Shown in pieces: positions 12,813-25,560 of a DNA stretch of 64,000 nucleotides. This stretch comes from Onchocerca lupi. Lineage: Eukaryota > Nematoda > Chromadorea > Rhabditida > Onchocercidae. Made by a program: the position numbers and the translations under genes. Under the pieces are notes generated by a model that saw nothing but the letters and a program-made list of their open reading frames with translations, was not told the origin of the DNA and did not search any database. Position 1 is the stretch's first letter, and each line of letters begins with the position of its first letter. Where the stretch lies: NCBI GenBank assembly GCA_028564675.1, contig JAOVVO010000005.1, positions 310,001 to 374,000 on the forward strand. The letters run 5' to 3'.

Positions 12813-14320
12813 TGGTTTATCTGCTTGTTTCACTGTTTGCGAAGTATTGTGTATATGTTGAAAGTGTTGCAAATTCTATCTCAAAGCAAGTTACCACAGA
12901 TATAGATTTTTCAGAGAAGTGAGAGAAATTCTTGTTATACCTCTATTGCCTATAAAGATAAACAACATACTCTATCAAAAAATTAATTGTTGGCCTAATA
13001 AAGGTTTATTAATTTATCAATTCCTGTTGATGCTTATAAAGCACATCAGAATGTGTAGCGATCTACTGCTGCAAACTATCTCGTATCCAATGCTTTGTGT
13101 TGGCGTAATGAGGAAGGGTTGATGTGTGTATATAACTCAAGAACATTATAAAATATTCTGCTCATTGTGGATTATTTAATTATTTGATTTCTCTAATTTT
13201 CTCCAATGTTGTGGTCTATGTTACTTATTTGATGTATACAATTTTTCACCATTCTTTTTGAATAGGTTTGGATTTATACAAAGAAGCTTTCGGGTTCATT
13301 TATTTTATGGCTTATTTCAAAAGAATTCTTGACGCTGCATCATATGAATGTTTGCCATGAAACATTTCGTGGCATATTAATAGATATTTTATGCGCAGAT
13401 TGCATTATGAAAAAATAAAGTGTAAATTATATGGCTATTGTTAAAAAAAATAACACTGATATTTCAGTGGACTTTTCGGGTTCATAGATTTTGTGGTTTT
13501 TAAAGCGTTATACACAGAAAGTCGAGGAACTGATTGCAGAGACACAAGTCTTCGTCTAAGGTAATATCTTTCGGAATTGAAGGTGGATAATTCGGATGAA
13601 TTTGTACGGTGCGAAGTTGGGTAGTTTCAGTCGCTGAATCGAACTCAATTGGTCTGAAGAATTTTGTTAATCTTCAGTAAAAATTTTCCAAGGAATATAA
13701 ATGCAAATCCAATATTATACTTTGAGGGTTTGAACAAATCCATTCTAGTCGATATTTGCTATAAAGGTATTTTTGGGGATGTTGTCAAGTTTGCTGTTCA
13801 TAACTGTAAAATTGGGGTATAAGTATAAACTCCAACATAAAAATATTAACTACATTATGCTAATTGATTTTAAATGAGATTTTACAAAATGGGAGACGAC
13901 TGAATTCCAAAATTCGAGAAGTTTCGAAGTGATCATGGTTAAAGTTCAGTAGGCCGTAAGCTGCGCGTGGCAAACTCCGTCTTACAATTGATTTTCAGTG
14001 CTGCATGTTGTCTTTCGTTTTGAAGAGTGGTTCGATGGAGTTTCCTTCAATTCTAAGCGCAAAAAAAAAAAAAAAAATACGAAAAATGAGCTTTATTATT
14101 GTAGATACAGATGAAGCAACTCTGGCCTTCCATAATTATTTCTAGCAACTTGGAACCGTCAACTTCTACCATTTTTTTTTGCAGTCGCTCCTTTTGTTGT
14201 TCTTTTTGTTCATGTCTTTTCCTTTTTTTTTTCTTTTGTTTCAATTTTCTTAATTTCGAAAAAAAAAGTCCCAGTTTGTCGTATTAGCGATACTAGAACA
14301 GAAATTTCATTACTTGAAAT
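12813..14320. other. 3' flank and intergenic DNA of the bHLH gene
   Basis: A/T-rich sequence with homopolymer runs (for example near 14060 and 14220-14235). AATAAA occurs at 13416 (gaaaaaataaagtg), a possible poly(A) signal if the 3' UTR is long. No coding stretch is supported. Confidence 0.4.
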
Positions 14321-14329
14321 AGTAGTTAG

Positions 14330-14392
14330 CGCACCTGAGTGCTCAGCAGTTTGCAACTGGAAAGGTTGGATTCTGGAAATCACGTGCGCTAG
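14330..14392 (+). other. tRNA-like / pol III box-like segment
   Basis: A perfect 7-bp pair (AGCGCAC ... GTGCGCT) encloses about 50 bases. Inside are GGTTGGATTC, one base off the pol III B-box core GGTTCGANTC, and a small stem CAGTT..AACTG. The D-arm and a proper T-loop are not well formed, so this is not called as a functional tRNA. It may be a tRNA-derived remnant or chance. Confidence 0.25.
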
Positions 14393-14873
14393 AAAAGAGT
14401 GTTGTAGAAATTTTTACGTAAGCTTCGGAATCTTTCGCGAAAATTTATTTTTCGGCTTTAATGGCAGATAATAACACCGGAAGAAGAATAATTAAGCTTC
14501 CTCTTTTGTGATTTATATTAACATTATAGTGAAGTAAATGTGATATTTTACCACAATTTCATAAAATGCTGTGACGTGGAACACGTTGTTGATAATGATG
14601 TTGAAGCATTAAGCTGTAATGATTTGTCTTGTCTGCTGCTGCCACATTTTTATTTCAAAATAAATCTTATGAGCTGTCAGCGATATTTCTGAAAATCTAC
14701 CACTAAATTTTTGCGACCAAAAAGATAATTTAGTTCTTGGATTTCTATTGCTTCCTTCCAAAATTCATTGGGGACCAAAACACTTTGACCAGTGAAATTT
14801 TATCATTTAGCAGTCGATGCAAATTCAAAATGTTGAGATCGGTTTCAACTTCCCATTGCGTAGTTTCTACTCA

Positions 14874-15191
14874 ATTATTGAACAGGTAGGTAGATGTTAA
14901 ACTTAAACTTTCGTCTAGTAAATGAAGGCAAGTGGCATCTTTTCCCTCATAGCTACAGTTAGAAATGAAAAATGGAAGCTTATCTATCCAAAGTTCACAT
15001 TGAAACCTATTGCTTGGGATGATGTCATTCTCACGAATGACAAACTGCCTAGCTAAAACCGTCACAGCTGTTTGTTCTTGGATCAATATTTCTCTTGCTC
15101 CAATGATAGCAGCAAAATCTTTCTCTTCCTTCCTCTCTCTATGCCACTGTGTATGAGATGAAAGAAATTTCCTGAAATCGTTTGATCTCAA
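14874..15191 (-). CDS. Candidate terminal exon, unrecognised
   Basis: An open frame of about 105 codons reads leftward to a TGA at about 14874. Composition is protein-like (for example DFAAIIGAREILIQEQTAVT, and FQCELWIDKLPFFISNC). The frame has no ATG near its start. A possible 3' splice site (GATTTCAG) lies about 15 bases inside, so it would be a terminal exon or a degraded gene. No upstream exon and no family were recognised. Confidence 0.3.
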
Positions 15192-15930
15192 TCGAACTGA
15201 CTTATCGTTCCTTGTTTATAACTCTTTTTTGAAAGATGAGTTAGTTTTTGGGTTGTATTGAATATACATATGTAGTGTGGTACTGTTGTTAAATGAGAGG
15301 CAAGATGGTAGTATGCATGAGAATCCTCAAATTCGAAGGTTTCCAAACAAATTAGCTTCAGCTGAAAAGGTTTGAGAGAAGAATCATGATTTCTGAGATA
15401 TGAGTGATCTCGATGAAAGACACAGCCATTTCAAGAAATCCATCTCGAAGCATATCATTTAGTGGGAAGAGGGAAGTGCTCACTAAAATTGTTAAGTGGA
15501 ATGGTAATAAATATGAAGGAAGATGTTTGGAGAATAGGGAAGAAATCGAGTTGTTGTGGTATGATGTGAATTAGAATCTAGAAGAGTTTAGGCTTTAGCT
15601 AAAGCTATTATTAGTAATAGTAGTGATGTTGTCGATTACACGTCCTTGTCCCCATTTCCTTGCGTAGGCCTAGTTCAATTAGCTTCTCCACTTCTCTTCC
15701 CTGGCTTTCCCTCTCCTTCAATAATGGGTATGCATGCATCATTCACATGCTTTGAAGAAAGTTGCAGTAGCTGCAAGGGGATGATAGTAGTAAGTGAAAG
15801 GCCTAGACCAGGAAATAAGTACGGGGAGTGGGTAGATGTGTCGAGCACGACATGCATCCCTGAAAAGTGCCTCTGAAGAGGGCCTACAAGGGGTCTCGAA
15901 TAATAGGCCCGTGAATGCAATGCAATGCAA

Positions 15931-15978
15931 TGTAGTGTGTGTGTGTGTGTGTGTTTGTTTGTTTGTTGTGTGTGTGAA
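15931..15978. repeat. (GT)n/(TTTG)n microsatellite
   Basis: An alternating GT run followed by three GTTT units and a second short GT run. Confidence 0.85.
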
Positions 15979-16656
15979 TCGCATCAATAACGCGCCATTT
16001 AATTCAACAAGACTTACAAGGATGTATACACAACATGCGTGCAGTTAGAGCTATTCATTGTGACACATGCAATGACTTGCCAGGTTGGCAGGGTTCTGGA
16101 CCCCATATCAAGGAAGTTCGTAGTGACCATGAAGACACGCGACAGCCCAGTAGATCCAGCTCAGCAATTGTTCTAAAGCAAATCCTTCGAACTTCTCTGC
16201 ATGCTGCGCGTGCTAGCTTGCTTGCTAGCAGCAATTCCCTTCTGTTTTCCGATTAAGAAAGCGTGCAATGTATCGAGTGTATATCAAAGAGATGATGGAA
16301 TAGGCTATATAAGTAAATGTCGTGCAGACTGGTTGGCAGGCAGCATTTTGACAATTATGCAGTTTGTTATTGCAGTCTGTGGTGAGGGAATCGGAAAGAA
16401 AAGACAGCCAGGTTATCCTGAAATGCAAGCTAAAAGTCTCACCGACAGTTGCCCTCAGTTCTCCTCATCCATCATTTTCTTCCTTCATCTCTCTTCCTTT
16501 ACATCTCCTTTTATATATGCATGCATGCATATGCGCGTATGGTATATATTGCCTAGTGCTGCTCTACATTGCTCATACTCTATGGGATTTCGATTTTGCT
16601 ACATCTGTCTGCATGCATCTGCGTGTACGTACTTGTCTGTCTCCCTGCATTAGTCT

Positions 16657-16679
16657 GTATATGTGTGTGTATATGTGTT

Positions 16680-16753
<74 letters not shown>

Positions 16754-16799
16754 TGTGTGTGTATGTGTGTGTGTGTGTGTGCGTGTGCGTATGCGTGCA
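16657..16799. repeat. Long (GT)n microsatellite
   Basis: About 140 bp of nearly pure GT dinucleotides with a few TATG interruptions. Open frames through it (poly Cys-Val one way, Thr-His the other) are artefacts of the repeat. It lies about 0.75 kb upstream of the gpb-1 start. Confidence 0.95.
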
Positions 16800-17535
16800 T
16801 AATGCAACTGAATATCAACCGCAAATGCCATATATATGGGATTGTTGCGGTCTAACCGCAACAGCCATGGCAACCATTTGGTTGTCTATGAAGTCTGGTG
16901 CCGTGATGATAATACCTTCTTCAGCGTTTCCTGTGGTTGCTATTGGTTCGTGTGATGTTGCTTTGGAAACTGTTGGGATCTGTTTACTGGTTGTTTTTCA
17001 AGTTTTTATGTATATGTAGAGGCTCTCTTCTCCTGAATTATTATTCAACTCTTATCCGTACATTTCTTCTCCTCCGAATTGCTCACCTTTTCTTCAATTT
17101 TAATCATACATGAAATTGTCAAATTCTTCCCGCATGCACTGATTTCAAAATATATAATTGCAGATAAACAAAGTATCGCCTACAGTGGGAGTTATTATTG
17201 TTATTCCTGCTGTTGTTACAATCACTCCTACAACATATTTTTGTTTCCATCTCGATTGCTTCTCTTCGCTGTCTGTGTTCCAAACTTGTTTATAGTTTGT
17301 TTCCGTAAAGACTAAGAAGAAGAAGAGAGGCAAGTGTTATTACTGATTCATCGTATTTATTGTTTATTCTCATTGGGTACAAACAAACTGCAATAACAAC
17401 CATTTCTCATCACAAAGGCAGCACAGCGTACCGTCATTTTATCGACACATTTATACAGTTCCTACTAACTGCTCAAAAATAACGAGAAGCGAACGAAACA
17501 CTGAAGAAGGAACGAAATAGAGAAGACAGTTCGGT

Positions 17536-20500
17536 ATGAGCGAATTGGATCAGCTCAGGCAAGAAGCCGAACAGCTCAAAAGTCAAATCAGGGTATCGTT
17601 TTTATTTGATATGCTAATATATGTGTTGGAATTCAAAACATTTCACCTAATTAGTGTATCCGACTTCATTGTATAGAATTTCACAGTAACTGATGAATAG
17701 ACTACATCATTCGCATAGTGAACTATTTTGAAATTACACCCTATAATTTTTGATTAAGCTGAATATATTAAGAAAGGAAAATAGAGCTGCTGTAATACTA
17801 TATGACACTCAGTGACTCGTGAAATCAGATTTAATCAAAATCAAGTTGATAAAATTCTACAGTTTCTAGAATAATCTCTTATTTTCAATTTTTTAATGGG
17901 GAGGCGAATATTTCGATTGCTAGGTGCACAATCTTTAAGATTTTTGCAGCCTTCACATTTCTTTGGAAAACTTAACGAGAATAATGATTGCATAGATATA
18001 TTTATCGTTTACTTTTATTTTCTCAAACATATGGTTTTGATGCATATTTAACCATCAGTTTTTTTTTGCATAAGTTCTGCAAAATAGGTTTTTTTTTTTT
18101 TTTTAAACTGGAGTTTTTCCTTCGAATTATTGGAATGACTACATAGTTACAACGTTTGGTTTTCAGGGCAATAAAAAATACGAAATCAGTGAAAATCTGT
18201 GTTCAAAAATCTCATTTTTTTTTCAGTATTTTTTTTCTCAGAAGATGTAATAGTTTTTACGTGATGAATTAAAAAACAATTAAATGTTGTCATTTTTTAA
18301 CGCACCAGTTATTTTTGGCTCTCATTATGTAATTCAGAATTTTCTGAGTTAATAAATTACAATTATTTAATTGTGTTTGCTCGAAGTGCTGATAAATGTA
18401 AATATTTCAATGAATTTTGAAAGCACTAGAAGATTTAGAGATTGGCATAGTGACTAGTAAAATGTAAATAATGCATTTGATAGTTTGATTCATTTGCAGG
18501 AAGCTCGCAAAGCTGCCAGTGACACGACATTGGCTTCTGTGGCCGCCAATCTAGAACCGATCGGTCGGATCCAGATGCGTATGCGGCGAACACTGCGAGG
18601 GCATTTGGCCAAAATTTATGCAATGCATTGGGCATCTGATTCTCGAAATCTTGTATCCGCCTCACAGGATGGCAAATTGATAGTTTGGGACTCCTATACT
18701 ACAAACAAGGTGAATTAATTTTCATTACACTTTAAAAAAGTTGATTCATATGATGTGTAACAGCTTTATCACAATTGTATTTTATTGGTGAAGGCATCGT
18801 ATTCAAGTCTTTTATTTTAATAATCTCGTTCGGTCGTTTTTTTTTTTTTTTTTTTTTTTTTGAAAATCATTCTAAAAGGCATTCGTCAATAAAAGGAGAA
18901 AATTTTTTATTGAAATTCAGTGCTATATATTGATGAACAGAGCTCGGTTTGCTATTTTTCATGTAAAAGGATGGTTCTTATTTTAAGTCGCCTTTCCTGT
19001 TCTCGAAATTCTCTGTCTGAATTGGTAAAGCCATTATTATTCAAGATATTATAAGTCTGCAAATAGATTATTATTGCAACTTTATATGTTACTAATGTCT
19101 TTAGTTATTTGTGTTATAGAAACTAAAGTTCATTGGATTTTGGAGCATTAATTGATCAATCATTTTCTTCTAGTTGCCTTCTTTTATAATTAATTTATAA
19201 ATAAATATATCTATATATTGGTAAAGCTTGATGTCGATATATTTGAACGATTAAATGATATATGAATTTTAGACCCAAATGAAAATCTAAATTTCTTTAA
19301 CTTGAGCTCAGTTGAGATTTACAGTTGGTACTGATTCATTATCATCTGAATAATGTGGAAAATTCATCAGCTCTTTTTTCAAAGTTATTTTTCTGAAATG
19401 AAATTACTCGATCACCAAGGATGAACCAGTGAGTTAATGCAGAACCGATGTTGGTCAGCACTTTTTACGTAAAAAATTCTGGGCAGTCGTTATGAATTTC
19501 TTAATGTTTATATTCTTTTATTACACTTATTTTGATTAACTGCTGAAAGAATTGTAAATTTATATGTACTCATGAATATGCGTAAAGCAGTTAGAAGATA
19601 GGAGAGACGATTTATTTGATTTATTAATATCTTAGTATTATCACTGACAAGCACTGAGGACCAAATCGATGATTTAATCAGGATAGGTCTTGCTGGGATG
19701 CATTTTGTTGGTTTTGGGAAAGATAGGTTCGAATTATCATTATTGCAAAATTTAGAATTAAAATATGCCTTTTTTTTTTTCGAAAACACTTCGAAAATCA
19801 CCTATCTTGATTACTGTTCGTGGCTATAAAAAATATCATAATTCCATGAATACTCGTACTTACGAGATGATGCCAATGTTTTTATAATTATTTGATACTT
19901 GATAATGCACGATAATCACTGAGATATATTTAAAAAATTGGTTTTTCTCTTGATTGATTTATTGTTATATGTTCTTAACTCTTTCTGTGAAATGTTGAAT
20001 TTGATTTTGATCGGAAGTTTTGTAGGTTATTTTTGAAATCTATACCTGTGTTTACATACTTTCGTTTATTATCCGATAAGATTTCTTCCTCGTGTTTCTA
20101 TTTATGACCCATCATTTTATCTAACTGAGCATGATATGAATATACTCATAAGTCTGCAGACTTATTTTCATTCTGTAATTAAAGCTTTAACCTTGAATTA
20201 GTAAGCATTTTATCTCGTATAATTTGAAGCTAGCTATTCTGAGACATCAGCAAAACATAATTTTTGCTAGTGTTGTTTGATAAGGAACATAACATTAATT
20301 CAGTTGATAACCTGCTTATTTATTCTTCGAAACACTATTCTATCACAGTTTACAAGTATATATTAAATAATATAATGTGCGCGAACATTCTTTTCATTGC
20401 AAAGTAGAAAAGAATGAGAATGGAATTAGAATTTTAAAAAAGTATAACACTCCTTGAATTATTTTTTTCGATTTACCCTTTTTTTTTTATTCCAAGTAAA

Positions 20501-23500
20501 TATTTAGTGATTATACAATTATTAAATATTTAGTGATTAGTAAATATTTAGTGATTATACAATTATTTAGTGATTATACAATTAATATATATATATATAT
20601 ATTGAAAGATATATTAGAACTATACGTTAATCTGATTTAAGAGAATAGAACCATAAGAACCATACGTTCTTTCAAAATTAATTTGATTTAAGAGAATTTC
20701 TTTCACTCTCTTAATGCTATAGATTAAAAACTCAGAATGGCTTTACATTGCATTATTTCTGTTGTTATATAGTATTCACGCAGCTGAGCAGAGATATGTC
20801 ATTTTTCAGTGCTAATTTAAATACCTAAAACAGATTCAATGAGGAAAAATCTTTCCTGAAGACTCAAATTATTACTTTTGATTTTTTTTGACAGTTGCTG
20901 TATATCCAGAAGCTGATAGTAAAAGGTGAAATAATTGTCAAACTAAACGAAGAAATGGTGGAAAAAGATGAATTTAGGATTAATATTTATAAAATCACAA
21001 TTTTCTAACTCCATTTCTCAGTAAATGTTTGTGACTTCAGTATCAAGCTATTGCATTTCAAACAGTTTGCTTATTCTTTCGGTTTAATCTTTGGTTCTTC
21101 CAAGTATTGTCTTCAGGTTCATGCAATTCCATTACGATCGTCATGGGTGATGACATGTGCATATGCGCCATCTGGTTCTTATGTTGCTTGTGGTGGTCTC
21201 GATAATATTTGTAGCATTTATTCACTAAAAACACGCGAAGGTAATGTACGTGTTTCACGTGAATTACCAGGTCATACGGGTTATCTGTCATGCTGTAGGT
21301 TTCTCGACGACAACCAGATTGTTACCTCTAGTGGTGATATGACATGGTAATTTACTCTTTGTTTTTTAATTATTAAACTTTTAGAAATAAAAGATAACAC
21401 AAGTTATTAACAGATTTTCAATTTACCCTGATTTATGAACATGTCAACGAAGTATTTCGTATTAGTTACCTATTCTTGAATTGCATAGCCCACATCTTCA
21501 AAATTATTAGCATTCCTTTAAGTCCACAATTAGTTAATGTTCCAAAAAACAATGACAGCAGCACTTAACAAACATTTGTCATTAAATCTTTTTTCTTATA
21601 TTAGTTTGTCTTCATGTGCAATCTTCTCATTCATTTAATACTTCTTAATACGGCAATCCAGATATTGACAAATACTTTGACATGTGTAAGTATTTGTACA
21701 AGTTTGATGCTTAAAGTTAAGAAAAGTATATTAGTAATAGTGCAGTGTATAATAACAAGTAGTGATTTTAAGGATATATTAGTCGTGTTATAAATGAGTA
21801 AATTAAATACAGCTTTTCATATTAATTGTTTTGACTATAGAAATAAGCTATTATTTCATCTTCATCGCATTAGGGCAATATTTATTATATTTCAAATAAA
21901 ACGTTTAAAATACTGTTCTTTTTATTTTGTTATTTTTAATAAACTCACAACTTACCATTCACTAAAAATGGTTTGAAAGTACCAGATTATATATATGTAT
22001 ATGTACCTAATTTGGTACTTCAGGTAATTATCTAATTTAACGTTATCTTTATCAAAAAGAGATTCAATTCATGATTCATTTTAGAATTAAAAACTAAATA
22101 ACAGGATTTCACCAGTTATATTATTTATTTACTAAAGAATAATGGATGAGGAGCTTACTGCGTTCGAGTAAAAAAATAATCTGCTTGATCTCTTTCTGTG
22201 TTTTTAAGAGGAAATAGAGAGCAAAGAAAGCTAAGCTGTCCATCTAATGGTTAATGATTAATCGCCAGTTTTGACCAGTCGACGAATAGTACAGTAATAA
22301 CTGCCAGCTTCAGCAATACCCGTACTTGGCTATTCACTTCATTAGCTTAAGCAAAGATTCAACCGTCTAATATTTCAAAAAAGAATGAGCAATCCACTTC
22401 CTTCCATTATATTATTATGTTGCTTGCTAGTTGTTCTTTTTTATCTTCCCTCATTAAATGCACCCATTCTTTGGTAGTCCCGAAATCGATTTTCAGTGGA
22501 AAATTTAAAGCTTTCTCTCTTAGAGATGATATGCTAAGAGTGAGATTCTCTGGCCACTACTGTTGTGCAATCTCTTTCTCCTTAGTCATCTACCATTCAT
22601 TATATAATGTACTCTCGCATCAATCTCTGCTATCAAATAAAACAACCATATTGATATCAGAATATTTTCCGTTATTCGTAAGTGTCGTTTGAAATGAAAT
22701 ATTGAAATATTTATAGATATTTAAAGAAGAGAAACGTAGAGGAAATTATCCATGTATAGAATATTATATCTTTACCGCAAAAAACTGTTTTCGCTACCCA
22801 CCTGTTAAAACTTCTTCACGTCACTTTTGAATACAAAAATTTCATTTCACTATCAAATTATGCACGTGCAGCAACACATAAGAGCAGGACCTTTCAAGAA
22901 ATTTGGAAATTAGATAACTGAATATTCTGATGCGATATAATTTAGACCATCATTATACTTCATTTAGAATTATGCTATGATGTATGTCCAAATTTTAACA
23001 AAGTTTATATAGGATGGGTATTAATTGTATTTAAAAGAATTTTACTGGTACAAAAGTTATTATAACACACTGAAATTGATTTTCTTTCGTCTAACAATTC
23101 GAAATCATTGAAAATGACAATTTCTGTTGACCATTCAATAAGTGATTAAAAAGTGAAATAATCGTATCTATAAATATTTAATAACACAGACAAGTATGCA
23201 GGCGAAGATTACAGAAATAACTTTAATGCATTTAAAGTAAATATATGCAAGATTTAGTTGTTTGAATGACAGAGCAGTCTCTCAACATTTAAAAAAATTG
23301 AATAAGAACTATCGAGATATATTAATAACTTTTGGATAACATCTCTTGAAATGTGTCATTTATTTATAATATTCTGTTTACATGACTATATTTTTTTTCC
23401 AAAAATTTTCAAAATATACTGCAGCGCTTTGTGGGATATCGAAACTGGGCAACAAGTGACCCCTTTCACGGGACATACAGGTGATGTGATGTCACTATCT

Positions 23501-25560
23501 CTATCACCTGATATGCGTACGTTCATATCTGGTGCATGTGACGCTTCCGCTAAACTTTGGGATATCCGTGATGGAATGTGCAAACAAACATTCCCTGGAC
23601 ATGAAAGTGATATCAATGCTGTTTGCGTGAGTTATAATTTTATTTCGATTTTGTCCCAAGCAAATATTTCCCACATTTTGTCAAGAAGAACAGGGTATTG
23701 TTCTTGACTGGAAATTAGTTTTATTCTTCCGTAGCTTCTTTTTGTTTTGTCCTTAATTTGTCGTAATAACAGATTATTGATAGATTTCTTTATTCAGATA
23801 TTCAAGGTTTACACTTTCCTTCCTGAGACATGTCTACTGACCCATTCATTGAAATTCTCATGTTTTTTTCCAGAATTTTTTAGAAGTAGAGGGCTATATT
23901 TTCCTCGTCTCTTTTAGTTTAAAGAACATCATACCTTTTTTTTTTTTTCATTTAAGAAATTGCGCCAACAGTAGCCAGCGATAAATTTGCTAATTTGTTT
24001 TATAAATATGTGAAATATAATTTTGAGAGGAAAAAAGTTTCCGTTAGTTTCAATTTAATATTTAATATTGGTAATTATAGAAAGCTATCTGACTTGTTGT
24101 TGAACTTTATTTCTGCGCATCTTTGCGATTCATTGCATATTTATTTTAGATGCTGATGATGTTGCTTCAATGATTTACCTCTTTTTTCAGTATTTCCCTT
24201 CGGGGCATGCTTTTGCAACTGGCTCAGATGATGCAACCTGCCGACTGTTTGATATAAGAGCTGATCAGGAGTTAGCCATGTATTCTCACGATAATATTAT
24301 ATGTGGTATATTTTTCGTTCTTATTTTTACAATTTAGTTCGAAGAAAAAGAAAACGAAAAACATTGCTTCGATCATTTTTTTGGAAACCGGATCCTGTCT
24401 ATTGCATTGTTCATATAATAAAATTCAGTAGAGATAGTTTTGTTATATATGGATCTAGAAATTCATTTAAGATTTATGGTCCATTTGTATTCTTCCATTA
24501 AAATGTATTTTTTTCCTTACCTTATTATGGAAGTGTTTCATATTTTTTTATTATGATAAAGATTTTTGGTAATGATTTTCTAAATTGTATTTTTGTAAAT
24601 AATTCTTGTTCGTGATTTTTACATTATTAATTATTTAGGAATTACCAGTGTGGCATTTTCGAAATCTGGCCGATTATTATTAGCAGGTTATGATGATTTC
24701 AATTGCAATGTATGGGATTCAATGCGACAGGAAAGAGCTGGTACGACTATTTTGAATCATTTGTAGACTTCATATATATCTTCCATATTCGTCCATATGA
24801 ATAAAAATTATTAATTCCTTATAAATGAAATTAATGAAAGCTATTCAGTTTTTTCTAACACTCTTTTATCTCTGCTTAAAGTATATCTTTTATTGAATCG
24901 ACTGTTTGTGATTATTAGCCTTTTTCTCTTATTTCCAGTAAATCATATGCAAATGAAGTATGTTATAAGTAGGCTGAATTCATATTTCTCACTGAAATCG
25001 AATTGAACTGAATATCCGTTTGACTATTATTTTTTCGATGCAGTTTGCTTTGCAGTTTTAGCATCTTCTCGAATTAAATATAATTATACCTAGGATATTT
25101 ACAATAGACTCCAGCCATCAGACAGACTCATAATTACTGCCATTTTTTTAATTCACCTGGTTAAGTTATGGATTTTTCGGACTCCTTATTCTTATTGATC
25201 AGTATTTAATGGTTTCTTTTCATTTAAAATTCTGGCAACTTTCTTGCCATATTTTAATATTATCTAATTATTGCCAATTTGAATTGAGTTGTAAATGAAT
25301 ATTCATTTATTAATCGTGATTCTGATATGGCAGTTCTTGTTCATACGCTACATACGGAAAAAGCAAAAGGTCTAAAATAGTTTTGGAAGACAATAACGTT
25401 AATGTTTATGCATTTTTGCGCAATCGTGCTTTCAATATAAAAATCAATTTCAGGTGTATTAGCCGGTCACGATAATCGTGTGTCCTGTTTAGGAGTTACG
25501 GAAGATGGAATGGCCGTGTGCACTGGTTCATGGGATAGTTTCTTAAAGATATGGAACTAA
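17536..25560 (+). CDS. gpb-1: Heterotrimeric G-protein beta subunit (GPB-1)
   Basis: Seven exons join in correct phase into exactly 340 residues, the standard G-beta length: 17536-17592, 18500-18709, 21117-21346, 23425-23626, 24191-24305, 24639-24740 and 25454-25560. The first ~40 residues (MSELDQLRQEAEQLKSQIR) form the coiled coil that binds G-gamma. Seven WD40 blades follow, with hallmark pieces LRGHLAKIYAMHWASDSR, LVSASQDGKLIVWDSYTTNK, SGACDASAKLWDIRDG, and a C-terminal DSFLKIWN stop. By family knowledge it acts at the inner plasma membrane as the beta-gamma scaffold for G-alpha subunits and effectors. The start matches the family start and is followed by a GTATCG donor. A few blade residues differ from the C. 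elegans protein as I remember it (INAVCYFPSGHAF). Introns are long, up to about 2.4 kb. Confidence 0.98.
20497..20602. repeat. Tandem repeat plus (AT)n in a gpb-1 intron
   Basis: Three to four imperfect copies of AAATATTTAGTGATTATACA are followed by an (AT)n run, within intron 2 of gpb-1. Confidence 0.75.

Larger units (their letters stand above)
15192..17535. other. Intergenic and 5' region upstream of gpb-1
   Basis: A relatively GC-rich spacer with runs of ATGCATGC and (GT)n. Several ORFs exist on both strands, but they read through microsatellite or overlap each other and lack domains. TTTATACAG at 17450-17458, about 75 bases before the gpb-1 ATG, could be a trans- or cis-splice acceptor for its 5' UTR. 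Confidence 0.4.

Noticed and set aside
16201..17019. Long plus and minus ORFs around the GT tract
   Set aside because: They read through the microsatellite as poly Cys-Val or Thr-His, and their flanks lack domains.
22417..22692. 91-codon ORF inside a gpb-1 intron
   Set aside because: No start context, domain or splice sites; it is typical of chance ORFs in a 2-kb intron.
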